DNA of 6,781 nt from assembly GCA_031283565.1 (NCBI GenBank), contig JAITBM010000003.1, positions 1 through 6,781 of the forward strand, in the 5' to 3' direction. How positions within the stretch are numbered: the stretch's first letter is position 1; each line of letters opens with the position of its first letter. A program made the position numbers and the translations under genes. The notes below the pieces were generated by a model. That model was not told the DNA's origin. It saw nothing but the letters and a program-made list of their open reading frames with translations, and made no database searches. Source of the stretch: Rickettsiales bacterium (GTDB taxonomy: Bacteria; Pseudomonadota; Alphaproteobacteria; Rs-D84). This document shows positions 1-5,233 of this stretch, piece by piece.

Positions 1-1
1 C

Positions 2-139
2 GAGAATTTTCGCCAAAAGTACAAAATTCTCATCTGCGCGGATTTCAAGCTCCCGAACATCAAGCCTTCGCGCGTGGTCCCGCTGTACCGCGGCGCATTG
101 GGGCGGCACCGGCTATTCGTCTATGACATGCGCGACTGA
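2..139 (+). CDS. C-terminal end of an unidentified protein (5' partial)
   Basis: An open frame enters from the left edge with codons starting at base 2 and stops at TGA 137-139. It gives 45 residues ending in HRLFVYDMRD. The stretch KILICADFKLPNIKPSR looks like ordinary folded protein with a beta strand, and the codon choice (GC-rich third positions) matches the neighbouring genes, so I take it as the true end of a gene. I do not recognise the family. It faces the methyltransferase gene tail to tail, only 8 bases from that gene's stop, and a terminator hairpin follows at 164-187. Confidence 0.6.
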   Translation, partial: ENFRQKYKILICADFKLPNIKPSRVVPLYRGALGRHRLFVYDMRD

Positions 140-147
140 CCGCCATT

Positions 148-1122
148 TTACCGCACGCGGGCGAAAAGGCGGACGCTCGCCTTTTTTCCGTGTATAAGGA
201 CGTCATGCGATTCTTTTTCTTCCAGCAGCGGCGGCAGCGGCAGCTTTATTTCCCGCGCGGTCAGAATCACCAGCTTGCCGCCCGGACGCAGAATCCTTTC
301 CATCTCGATCATCATGCGGCCATAGAAATCGGCATCCACCCTGCCGTACTTGCCCCACGGCGGATCGGTCACTATGGCGTCGGCGTATTTCTTTATGAAC
401 CTGTTTTCAAAAAAATCCAAGTGCTTTACGAAAAGCGATTTTTTAACGCGTGCGTTTTTTAACGCGCGAATGCGCGAGCGGAGCGCGCAAATCTCCTGCG
501 CGTCGATATCCAGCGCAAAGATCGCGCGGTACTTTCCAATGCGCGAGCGCGCCAGCGGAATAGAGCCGTGCCCGCAGAACGGGTCTATGAATTTCTCGCC
601 GGAAACGGGCTCGCTGGCGCGGACAAGCAGCATCGCGACATGCGGCTCTAATTCCCCGGCCGCAGGCGCCGCGTGCGTCTTGGTCAGCCGGCGCATGAAA
701 AAGCCCGATCCGTCCGCGCGACGAAGCAGCCAGTATTCTATGTCTCCCGCGCCGACGCGATACGAAAGCCCGCTCTGGCGCCCGATCGAATCCACCAGTT
801 TTGCCTTGGCGGCGCCATCCATGGACACGAGTTCCCCGCTGTCCGAAACCACCAGTTTGAACGTGCGCGCGGCCTTCGGGGCCGCAGCCCCGCCGATCAT
901 GGCCCCCATTTCTTCAAGGCTTTTGCCGGCAAATTCCCGCAGAACGGCGAATGTGTTTTTGAAATACTTCGCCGCCTTTATGTCGTCCGGCTCGGCGTCC
1001 GCCTCATAGGCCAGCGCACCCTCCATCTTTTTTATGTTTTTAACGCCGGGCAGATCCGCTTCAAGAAATCTAGCCGCCAGATTTTCAAATCCTGCGGCAA
1101 ACGTGGAATAATATTTTCTCAT
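148..1122 (-). CDS. THUMP-like / UPF0020 family SAM-dependent RNA methyltransferase
   Basis: A predicted cytoplasmic methyltransferase of 324 residues, most like the UPF0020/Trm14/THUMPD group that makes N2-methylguanosine in tRNA. Residues 1 to about 150 form an N-terminal region resembling the THUMP-type RNA-binding part (SGLSYRVGAGDIEYWLLRR near 118-136). The Rossmann part follows, with motif I FIDPFCGHGS (178-187), the acidic LDID (204-207), the catalytic TDPPWG (252-257), and RPGGKLVIL (279-287). DPPW-type motifs are typical of amino-group methylation. I chose ATG at 1122 because the protein then begins MRKYYSTFAAGFENLA, as family members do, and a well-formed promoter ends just before it. 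An in-frame ATG at 1188 would add 22 residues and would lie upstream of that promoter. The exact substrate is not shown by the sequence; tRNA is an inference from the family. Confidence 0.85.
   Translation of the reverse strand: MRKYYSTFAAGFENLAARFLEADLPGVKNIKKMEGALAYEADAEPDDIKAAKYFKNTFAVLREFAGKSLEEMGAMIGGAAAPKAARTFKLVVSDSGELVSMDGAAKAKLVDSIGRQSGLSYRVGAGDIEYWLLRRADGSGFFMRRLTKTHAAPAAGELEPHVAMLLVRASEPVSGEKFIDPFCGHGSIPLARSRIGKYRAIFALDIDAQEICALRSRIRALKNARVKKSLFVKHLDFFENRFIKKYADAIVTDPPWGKYGRVDADFYGRMMIEMERILRPGGKLVILTAREIKLPLPPLLEEKESHDVLIHGKKASVRLFARVR
164..187 (+). terminator. Rho-independent terminator for the left-edge gene, inside the convergent gene
   Basis: AAAAGGCG (164-171), a six-base loop, CGCCTTTT (178-185) and a run of six T (182-187) form an 8-bp hairpin with a U-tract on the + strand. 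It lies 25 bases past the stop at 139 and within the last codons of the minus-strand methyltransferase. Read on the minus strand it is followed by TTTTCG, so weak two-way termination is possible. Confidence 0.75.
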
Positions 1123-1129
1123 GAGTGCA

Positions 1130-1158
1130 ATTATAATACGGCGAGACGACAATAGCAA
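1130..1158 (-). promoter_or_regulatory. Sigma70-type promoter of the methyltransferase; leaderless start likely
   Basis: On the minus strand, -35 TTGCTA (1158-1153), a 17-bp spacer and a perfect -10 TATAAT (1135-1130). Only seven bases separate the -10 from the ATG at 1122, so transcription should start at or within a base or two of the start codon, and no Shine-Dalgarno site fits. The -35 is shared base for base with the opposite promoter. Confidence 0.7.
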
Positions 1159-1181
1159 TTTTATGTCGAATCTGATATAAT
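1153..1181 (+). promoter_or_regulatory. Divergent promoter of the 1203 gene (extended -10)
   Basis: TATAAT at 1176-1181 is preceded by TG and one base (1173-1175), the extended -10 form. The -35 position at 17-bp spacing is TAGCAA (1153-1158), a poor match, which an extended -10 can offset. The expected start is near 1188, giving a leader of about 15 bases with AAAGGAG directly before the gene. A short dyad, CGACA (1147-1151) and TGTCG (1164-1168), is centred on the shared -35 region. Confidence 0.6.
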
Positions 1182-1202
1182 GACGCAAACAAAGGAGATA
1201 AT

Positions 1203-1826
1203 ATGAAAAGCAAAAAAACTATCAGCATTTTCGCCGCATCCATTGCCGCCGCATTTTTTGTCGGCGCTATTTTTAACGGCGGGCGCGGCCTGCCGGACGA
1301 TATATGCGAGTCTCTATACCTGGAAACGGATGCTGTCGTACGCAGTAATACTAGAAAAATTGAAGATCTTGAAAGGCTGAGCAGGCTTTTCCTGAAACAA
1401 TGCAAAGGCTATAAACATAAAGCCGCAAACCGGATTGACGATCAAGAAACAAAGCCGCTGCCCGACAAGACTTGCGAGGCGATAGAATTTTTGATTTTGG
1501 AGCGGATAAAAAACAATGGGAACGCGTCTACTGCCAGAGTTTTTTTTGATCGGGCCGATTTTTATGCCAGTTTGACTAAAAACGGTTGTCCGGAGAATCA
1601 GTCCAAGTATAGGGATCTGGCGATTCGGGACGCCAATATCTCCCAAGCGCTTAACCGTTTTGAGTTCTCTGATCATATTAACTACACGGAACTATTTTAT
1701 TTTTATATATCTTTAGGCATGATGCGTGAAGCGTCCGCCATACTTGACAATATGAAGAAAAATGGTTATTCGCATGAAGAAGATGATATAAAAAGACTGG
1801 AAGAAGCATTGCGCCGGCAGCAATGA
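1203..1826 (+). CDS. Hypothetical secreted or membrane-anchored protein with duplicated cysteine-bearing helical segment
   Basis: 207 residues, with a clear AAAGGAG site 6 bases before ATG 1203. The N-terminus is KSKK followed by a hydrophobic stretch (about 7-24), fitting an uncleaved signal anchor or signal peptide, so the rest is probably periplasmic. Two segments look like copies of each other: PDDICE (31-36) with a second Cys at 67, and PDKTCE (88-92 plus E) with a second Cys at 129. Each could be a helical hairpin closed by a disulfide. The last 60 residues (ALNRF...LYFYISLG...EASAILDNMKKNGY type pattern, about 149-205) look like a TPR-like helical pair. The coding sequence is visibly more AT-rich than its neighbours, especially 1670-1800. 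I do not recognise a named family. Its stop overlaps the start of the glycosylase gene, so the two are probably co-transcribed. Confidence 0.8.
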   Translation: MKSKKTISIFAASIAAAFFVGAIFNGGRGLPDDICESLYLETDAVVRSNTRKIEDLERLSRLFLKQCKGYKHKAANRIDDQETKPLPDKTCEAIEFLILERIKNNGNASTARVFFDRADFYASLTKNGCPENQSKYRDLAIRDANISQALNRFEFSDHINYTELFYFYISLGMMREASAILDNMKKNGYSHEEDDIKRLEEALRRQQ

Positions 1827-2395
1827 CCGTCCGGGTTCGCATGTTGGCGGCGGCAAAACAATTTATTAGTGGCCGGCCGATAGAACGGGATTTTTATGCC
1901 GGGGATGGGATTGATGCGGCAAAAGGTCTGCTCGGCGCGTATCTGTGCAACGGAACCAATCGGGCGCGGATATGCGAAGTCGAGCTTTATCTTGAAACCG
2001 AAAGGGCTTGCCATGCATTCGGCGGACGCCGCACCGCCCGCACTGAGGCCATGTTCATGACAGGCGGCCATGCGTACGTCTATCTGTGCTATGGAATGCA
2101 CAATATGCTGAATATAGTCATAGGAAACGAAGGATTCGCGGCGGCCGTTCTGGTCCGCGCCCTTGAAATGCCGGGCTGCGACGGGCCGGCGAAGCTGACC
2201 AAAGTTTTCGGCATAACGCGCGATCACAACAAGCTTGATCTGACTGTCGGCGACAAGCTTTGGCTGGAAGAGGGCGCGCGCGATTTCGATATCGCGTCCG
2301 GTCCGCGCATAGGTGTTGACTATGCCGGAAAAGATGCCGAGCTGCCGTGGCGCTTTGTAATAAAAGGCAGCGCATTTCTAAGCCGCCCCATTTGA
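1823..2395 (+). CDS. 3-methyladenine DNA glycosylase, AAG/MPG family
   Basis: 190 residues matching the alkyladenine DNA glycosylase family, which flips out alkylated purines and cuts the N-glycosidic bond to start base-excision repair. Compared with human AAG, the catalytic Glu125 corresponds to E54 in CEVELYL, and Tyr127 to Y56. His136 corresponds to H64, the stacking and intercalating tyrosines 159 and 162 to Y87 and Y90 in YVYLCYGM, and Asn169 to N97. GPAKL (121-125), SGPRIG (159-164) and LPWRF (174-178) are also family hallmarks. One residue is missing between the catalytic Glu and the His relative to usual members; all key residues remain. The start ATG overlaps the upstream stop as ATGA and lacks a Shine-Dalgarno site, so translation is probably coupled; ATG at 1841 is a possible alternative. 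No obvious terminator follows. Confidence 0.93.
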   Translation: MTVRVRMLAAAKQFISGRPIERDFYAGDGIDAAKGLLGAYLCNGTNRARICEVELYLETERACHAFGGRRTARTEAMFMTGGHAYVYLCYGMHNMLNIVIGNEGFAAAVLVRALEMPGCDGPAKLTKVFGITRDHNKLDLTVGDKLWLEEGARDFDIASGPRIGVDYAGKDAELPWRFVIKGSAFLSRPI

Positions 2396-2560
2396 TTTTT
2401 TTGTGCCGGCGCGGTTCTTTCATGCAAGCGTTGGATTTCCTTAACCTAGCCTATGATTCTTGTATAGTCTTGTGCTCGCTGCCAAGAATCCAAAAGTAGC
2501 AAGCTTCTTCTCTTTGGTCGGGGCACGGCTGATTCTTTCTATCGGCTATATAATTGCCGC
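2396..2560. other. Non-coding gap with an inverted repeat
   Basis: I see no gene here. GATTCTTG (2455-2462) and CAAGAATC (2483-2490) form a perfect 8-bp inverted repeat around 20 bases. TTGGATT (2431-2437) can compete for AATCCAA (2487-2493). A third GATTCTT lies at 2531-2537. TTAACC-16-TATAGT (2441-2468) is a weak promoter-like pair. TATAAT at 2549-2554, without a good -35, is placed to start the candidate RNA that follows. Confidence 0.35.
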
Positions 2561-2735
2561 CGGCGCCAGAGCCATAGCAAAACCCCATAAATTCATGCGG
2601 ACGCCCCACTCATGAGCCGATGCGCCGCCGCGTGTTGGAATAGAGATGTCGCCCGCGGCAATCGGCCCCGCTTGAACAATCGGGAATATTGTTGCCGTAT
2701 TCGAAATCTGCGGCGGCATGCGCGCGCCGATATTT
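2561..2735 (+). ncRNA. ssrS: Candidate 6S RNA (SsrS), regulator of sigma70 RNA polymerase
   Basis: 6S RNA mimics an open promoter and traps housekeeping RNA polymerase. Four blocks match the E. coli 6S sequence as I remember it, in the same order. They are GAGCCGAT (2614-2621, the site copied into product RNA), CCGCGG (2653-2658), CTTGAAC (2671-2677) and CTGCGGCGGCAT (2708-2719, the 3' closing strand). A 6S-like fold can be drawn. The closing stem pairs CATGC (2594-2598) with GCATG (2716-2720) and CGCC (2602-2605) with GGCG (2712-2715). A large bubble carries GAGCCGAT on its 5' side, and the apical arms are GCCGCG/CGCGGC (2627-2632, 2654-2659) and AACAAT/ATTGTT (2675-2680, 2688-2693). CGGCGC (2561-2566) and GCGCCG (2724-2729) may close the ends, 7 bases after a TATAAT. 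The 5' arm is longer than usual, so both ends are approximate. Confidence 0.55.
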
Positions 2736-2840
2736 CCGAAGCGCTGTCGTATAGCAAAAAATAATCATGCCCGTGCGATAATTTTTTACATAAGGTCGCT
2801 GTGATATGAATAGGTTCCTGTCGCCGCCGGAGCCGGATTT

Positions 2841-2849
2841 TGATAAAAT
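2841..2849 (+). promoter_or_regulatory. Possible extended -10 promoter for the 2880 gene
   Basis: TG, one base, then TAAAAT (2844-2849) gives an extended -10 element 30 bases before the ATG at 2880. No convincing -35 lies at the right distance, so this is weak. Confidence 0.35.
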
Positions 2850-2879
2850 CAGAACGGTTCACAACTAAAAGGAAAAAAC

Positions 2880-3185
2880 ATGAAAGACATGAACATGCCG
2901 GCCGATCAAATGGATCGCATAATGCACAAGATGTATCACAAGAAGCGCGTGCTCTTCCGCGCGTTCTTAATAAACCTGGCCCTGGTGGTCGCCGTTTACC
3001 TGCTGAACATCGCCGGAGTATTTTCCGCCGAATGGATGGGGCGCATGATGATGTGTCCGGCGGCCGAAGCGGAGCACCAGGTCATGAACCTGCTCGGCCT
3101 GTGGAAGATAGCGGGCGTGGTGTTCTTCCTGGTGCCGGCCCTGGCAATGTGGTGGGAATGCAATTGCATCAAAAAACAGCAATAA
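2880..3185 (+). CDS. Small two-helix membrane protein, unknown function
   Basis: 101 residues starting at ATG 2880, with AAAAGGA 6-12 bases upstream. The N-terminal 22 residues are rich in methionine, histidine and lysine (MKDMNMPADQMDRIMHKMYH). Two hydrophobic segments follow (about 28-48 and 75-92). Between them lies a loop with WMGRMMMCP (52-60) and a conserved-looking WECNC (92-96) just after the second helix, then KKQQ. The loop and termini would be on opposite sides of the membrane. I do not recognise the family. The Met, His and Cys positions could bind a soft metal such as copper, but this is only a guess. The gene stands alone, with its own promoter and a strong terminator. Confidence 0.75.
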   Translation: MKDMNMPADQMDRIMHKMYHKKRVLFRAFLINLALVVAVYLLNIAGVFSAEWMGRMMMCPAAEAEHQVMNLLGLWKIAGVVFFLVPALAMWWECNCIKKQQ

Positions 3186-3191
3186 CGCCGC

Positions 3192-3215
3192 AAAACCGGA
3201 CTATGTCCGGTTTTT
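3192..3215 (+). terminator. Strong Rho-independent terminator between convergent genes
   Basis: AAAACCGGAC (3192-3201), loop TAT, GTCCGGTTTT (3205-3214) and a T run to 3215: a perfect 10-bp stem just past the stop at 3185. The mirror form (TTTTGCGG on the minus strand) could also stop the operon arriving from the right, which ends at 3241. Confidence 0.9.
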
Positions 3216-3240
3216 AACAATTTGCGGGGACGGGCAAGCT

Positions 3241-3528
3241 CTAAATCGCGACGCCTTCTTCTGCCAGAAGGCGCCGCTTTTTTGCAATGCCGCCGCAGCC
3301 GGAATAGCCGCCGATGCTGCCGTCGCTTCTGATGACTCTGTGGCAGGGAATTTCAGGAGCGCGGGGATTTTTTCCAACAGCGTTTGCGACGGCGCGGACG
3401 GCGCGCGGCATCCCTATGCGCCGTGCTAGCTCGCCATAGCTGATGGTCTGCCCGCGCGGAATATCCAGCAGTCCGCGCCATACGGATTTTTGAAAACTGG
3501 TGCCGCGCAGGGCATCCATGTCGATCAT
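3241..3528 (-). CDS. Methylated-DNA-protein cysteine methyltransferase, Ogt/MGMT C-terminal domain only
   Basis: 95 residues forming just the DNA-binding and active-site domain of the Ogt/Ada/MGMT family, which takes methyl groups from O6-methylguanine onto a cysteine in a one-time reaction. FQKSVW (12-17) and ISYGELA (29-35) are the conserved helix and tyrosine region. RAVRAV (42-47) holds the arginine that fills the flipped-out base space, and N54 precedes the loop. IPCHRV (60-65) carries the acceptor C62. GGYSG (73-77) and the closing KKRRLLAEEG complete the domain. Because the cysteine is present, this is not an alkyltransferase-like (ATL) protein, although its size is like one. The start ATG at 3528-3526 shares its A with the ferredoxin stop (TAATG). 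The frame stays open to 3672, but that stretch is the ferredoxin gene read in the wrong frame. Last gene of the minus-strand operon. Confidence 0.9.
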   Translation of the reverse strand: MIDMDALRGTSFQKSVWRGLLDIPRGQTISYGELARRIGMPRAVRAVANAVGKNPRAPEIPCHRVIRSDGSIGGYSGCGGIAKKRRLLAEEGVAI

Positions 3529-3698
3529 TATTTGGAAATCGCGCCAGCCGGACACGCGCCGTAGCAGGCGCCGCATTCGACGCACTTTTCGGGATCTATC
3601 TGGAATTTGCCGTCTTTGACGGAAATCGCGCCAATCGGGCACAGGCCGGCGCAAGCTCCGCATTTCACGCACTTTTCAGCGTCTATCATATAAGCCAT
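3528..3698 (-). CDS. 2[4Fe-4S] ferredoxin, bacterial-type, 56 residues
   Basis: A small electron-transfer protein with two complete cluster-binding motifs. C10, C13, C16 and C20-Pro form the first, and C39, C42, C45 and C49-Pro the second, each CxxCxxCxxxCP. The order MAYMIDAEKC...CPIGAIS...QIDPEKC...CPAGAIS is typical of clostridial-type ferredoxins, as is the length of about 55 residues. ATG at 3698-3696 has an AAGGTG site 4-5 bases before it. The gene follows the BI-1 gene by 13 bases, and its TAA overlaps the alkyltransferase ATG by one base, so it is firmly within this operon. It is short and lies under a longer open frame, so it is easily missed. Its redox partner is not in the window. 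Confidence 0.93.
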   Translation of the reverse strand: MAYMIDAEKCVKCGACAGLCPIGAISVKDGKFQIDPEKCVECGACYGACPAGAISK

Positions 3699-3711
3699 TT
3701 CATCACCTTTT

Positions 3712-4374
3712 TTATCGGTTGCTGTTTAGCAGCGAGAGGACATATTGGAATATTGCCACGAACGAGATATAGAGGTGCAGCGCGCCCTGCACGGCCAGCT
3801 GATTTTCCATTCCGCGCCCTGCTTCATTGTATGCCCGCTTCAAGTTCTGCATGTCGTACGCTGTGAACAGCGAGAATATCAGCACGCCGATTGCGGAAAC
3901 GACCATTGAAGCCGTGCCTCCGAGCGGCCAGATCATGGATGCGAGCCCGACCAGCAGCAGGCCTATCATGCCGGCAAGCAGGAACACGCCAAGAAAAGAC
4001 AAATCCTTTACGGTCTTGTACCCGAACAGCGCCATGCATCCGAACATCGCGGCGGCTATGAAGAAAGCCTGCAAGATTGAAACCGGGTTTACGGACGCCG
4101 CGACCGCAACGAGCGGAGTGATCACAAATCCCATAAGGACCGCATAGATTCCAAGCAGCAGCGCGCCGGTGGAGGCTTTTATGCGGAAAGCCTGCGTCTG
4201 AGCGAAAATGGACAGACCCAGGCCGCCGAACATTGCAATATAAAATATCGGCGACAACCCGGTCTGAGTGAATACGAGCGAAATGCCCCAGCGCAGCGTC
4301 GCATAGGATGACAGGGCGGTTATCCCGACGGCTCCGAACATTATTCCAAAAATCTTTTTCAAATAATTTGACAT
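3712..4374 (-). CDS. Bax inhibitor-1 (BI-1)/YccA family membrane protein
   Basis: 220 residues with about seven hydrophobic segments (near 8-26, 40-58, 68-90, 98-117, 122-145, 150-168, 195-215). The family signature is present: the penultimate part has FSLFTAYDMQNLKRAY (about 167-182), with the conserved aspartate of the 'YD' pair thought to gate calcium or proton leak in bacterial BI-1. SFLGVFL and GALHLYISFVAIFQYVLSLL are also typical. It would sit in the inner membrane. The exact role of bacterial BI-1 proteins is poorly settled; YccA-type members are linked to FtsH protease control. ATG 4374 has AGGGG 6 bases upstream. First gene of an operon with the ferredoxin and alkyltransferase. Confidence 0.9.
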   Translation of the reverse strand: MSNYLKKIFGIMFGAVGITALSSYATLRWGISLVFTQTGLSPIFYIAMFGGLGLSIFAQTQAFRIKASTGALLLGIYAVLMGFVITPLVAVAASVNPVSILQAFFIAAAMFGCMALFGYKTVKDLSFLGVFLLAGMIGLLLVGLASMIWPLGGTASMVVSAIGVLIFSLFTAYDMQNLKRAYNEAGRGMENQLAVQGALHLYISFVAIFQYVLSLLNSNR

Positions 4375-4396
4375 TTTTTCCCCTTTTTCTTATGAT
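4368..4396 (+). promoter_or_regulatory. Promoter of lgt, interlocked with the BI-1 promoter
   Basis: Perfect -35 TTGACA (4368-4373), 17-bp spacer, -10 TATGAT (4391-4396). The expected start is near 4403, giving a leader of about 36 bases. The -35 lies over the first codons of the BI-1 gene, so BI-1 coding sequence and lgt promoter are the same DNA. Confidence 0.65.
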
Positions 4397-4397
4397 C

Positions 4398-4426
4398 ATT
4401 ATAGTAAATCGCAAGAAAAAAATCAA
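4398..4426 (-). promoter_or_regulatory. Promoter of the BI-1/ferredoxin/alkyltransferase operon
   Basis: On the minus strand: TTGATT (4426-4421), 17 bp, TATAAT (4403-4398); expected start near 4391 and a leader of about 17 bases. An 8-bp palindrome ATGATCAT (4392-4399) lies between and partly under the two opposing -10 boxes. Confidence 0.75.
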
Positions 4427-4438
4427 GGGTCCGGAAAA

Positions 4439-5233
4439 ATGATTGCAGTTCCTCCGATATCGCCGGTCGCGCTGAGCCTGTTCGGGTTGCAGATTCGTTG
4501 GTACGCCCTGGCATACATAGCGGCGTTCGTGATCGGATTTCGGCTGCTTCGCCGGATCCTGGCGCGCCGCGGCGACAAGAAATATTTCGACGATTTGTTC
4601 GCTTACCTGATAGGCGGCGTGATAATTGGCGGGCGGCTCGGCTATGTCTTGTTTTATAATCTGCCGTTTTTTATAGACAACCCGCTGGAGATATTCATGC
4701 TGTGGCACGGCGGGATGAGCTTTCACGGGGGGCTGGCCGGAGTGATTGCCGCCACGCTTTTATTCGCGCGAAGACGGTCCGAAGAAGCGCTTCCGATATT
4801 GGATTCTCTGGCGGTGGCGGCGCCCATAGGTCTGTTTTTCGGCCGGATTGCGAATTTCATAAATATGGAGCTGATGGGCAGGACGACAGATTCGCGGTTC
4901 GGCGTGGTGTTCGAAGGGATAACCACGAAGCCGCGCCACCCGAGCCCGTTGTACGAGGCCGCGCTCGAGGGGGTGTTGCTTTTCGTGATAATGTGGACGC
5001 TGTGGCATACGAATTTGCGCAGGCGGGATGGCGCGTTATCGGGAATATTTGCGATATTATACGGGGCGTTCAGGATTTTTTGCGAAAGATTCCGCGAGCC
5101 GGACGCGCAGCTGGGATTCTTGCTTGGAACGGACTGGCTGACCATGGGCATGATTTTGTCGGCCGTTATGATAGGAACCGGTTCGCTTCTTTTAATTCGC
5201 GCCAGAACCCGGTCCTTCCGTGTCCGGGAATGA
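4439..5233 (+). CDS. lgt: Prolipoprotein diacylglyceryl transferase
   Basis: 264 residues, an inner-membrane enzyme that moves diacylglycerol from phosphatidylglycerol to the lipobox cysteine of prolipoproteins, the first step of lipoprotein maturation. The opening ISPVALSLFGLQIRWYALAY is typical. Conserved elements follow in order: GGRLGYVLFYN (64-74), then HGGMSFHGG (90-98) with H96 as E. coli His103, and GRIANFINMELMGR (135-148) with R136, N139 and E144 (E. coli Arg143, Asn146, Glu151). RHPSPLYEA (166-174) and FREPD (218-222), with R219 matching E. coli Arg239, complete the set. About seven hydrophobic segments are visible. The usual GE(L)WGR is NMELMGR here. The basic tail RARTRSFRVRE lies wholly in the overlap with the convergent hydrolase gene. 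Confidence 0.96.
   Translation: MIAVPPISPVALSLFGLQIRWYALAYIAAFVIGFRLLRRILARRGDKKYFDDLFAYLIGGVIIGGRLGYVLFYNLPFFIDNPLEIFMLWHGGMSFHGGLAGVIAATLLFARRRSEEALPILDSLAVAAPIGLFFGRIANFINMELMGRTTDSRFGVVFEGITTKPRHPSPLYEAALEGVLLFVIMWTLWHTNLRRRDGALSGIFAILYGAFRIFCERFREPDAQLGFLLGTDWLTMGMILSAVMIGTGSLLLIRARTRSFRVRE

Noticed and set aside
350..1009. Long + strand open frame (219 codons) opposite the methyltransferase
   Set aside because: It is antisense to a gene with full methyltransferase motifs; its Ser/Arg/Ala-rich composition is that of a shadow frame and no family is recognised.
2593..2862. 89-codon minus-strand open frame in the gap
   Set aside because: Arg-rich with no recognisable family and no ribosome site seen; the DNA is better explained by the 6S RNA candidate.
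3529..3672. N-terminal extension of the alkyltransferase (48 residues)
   Set aside because: This is the ferredoxin gene read out of frame; the family domain begins after ATG 3528.
4366..4374. ATTTGACAT shared with the recombinase repeat arm (6117-6125)
   Set aside because: It contains the -35 consensus and overlaps BI-1 codons; nine bases is within chance and the wider sequence does not match.
3824..4726. 300-codon minus-strand open frame
   Set aside because: It runs across the BI-1 gene in another frame and through the divergent promoter region into lgt antisense; the BI-1 and Lgt motifs explain this DNA.
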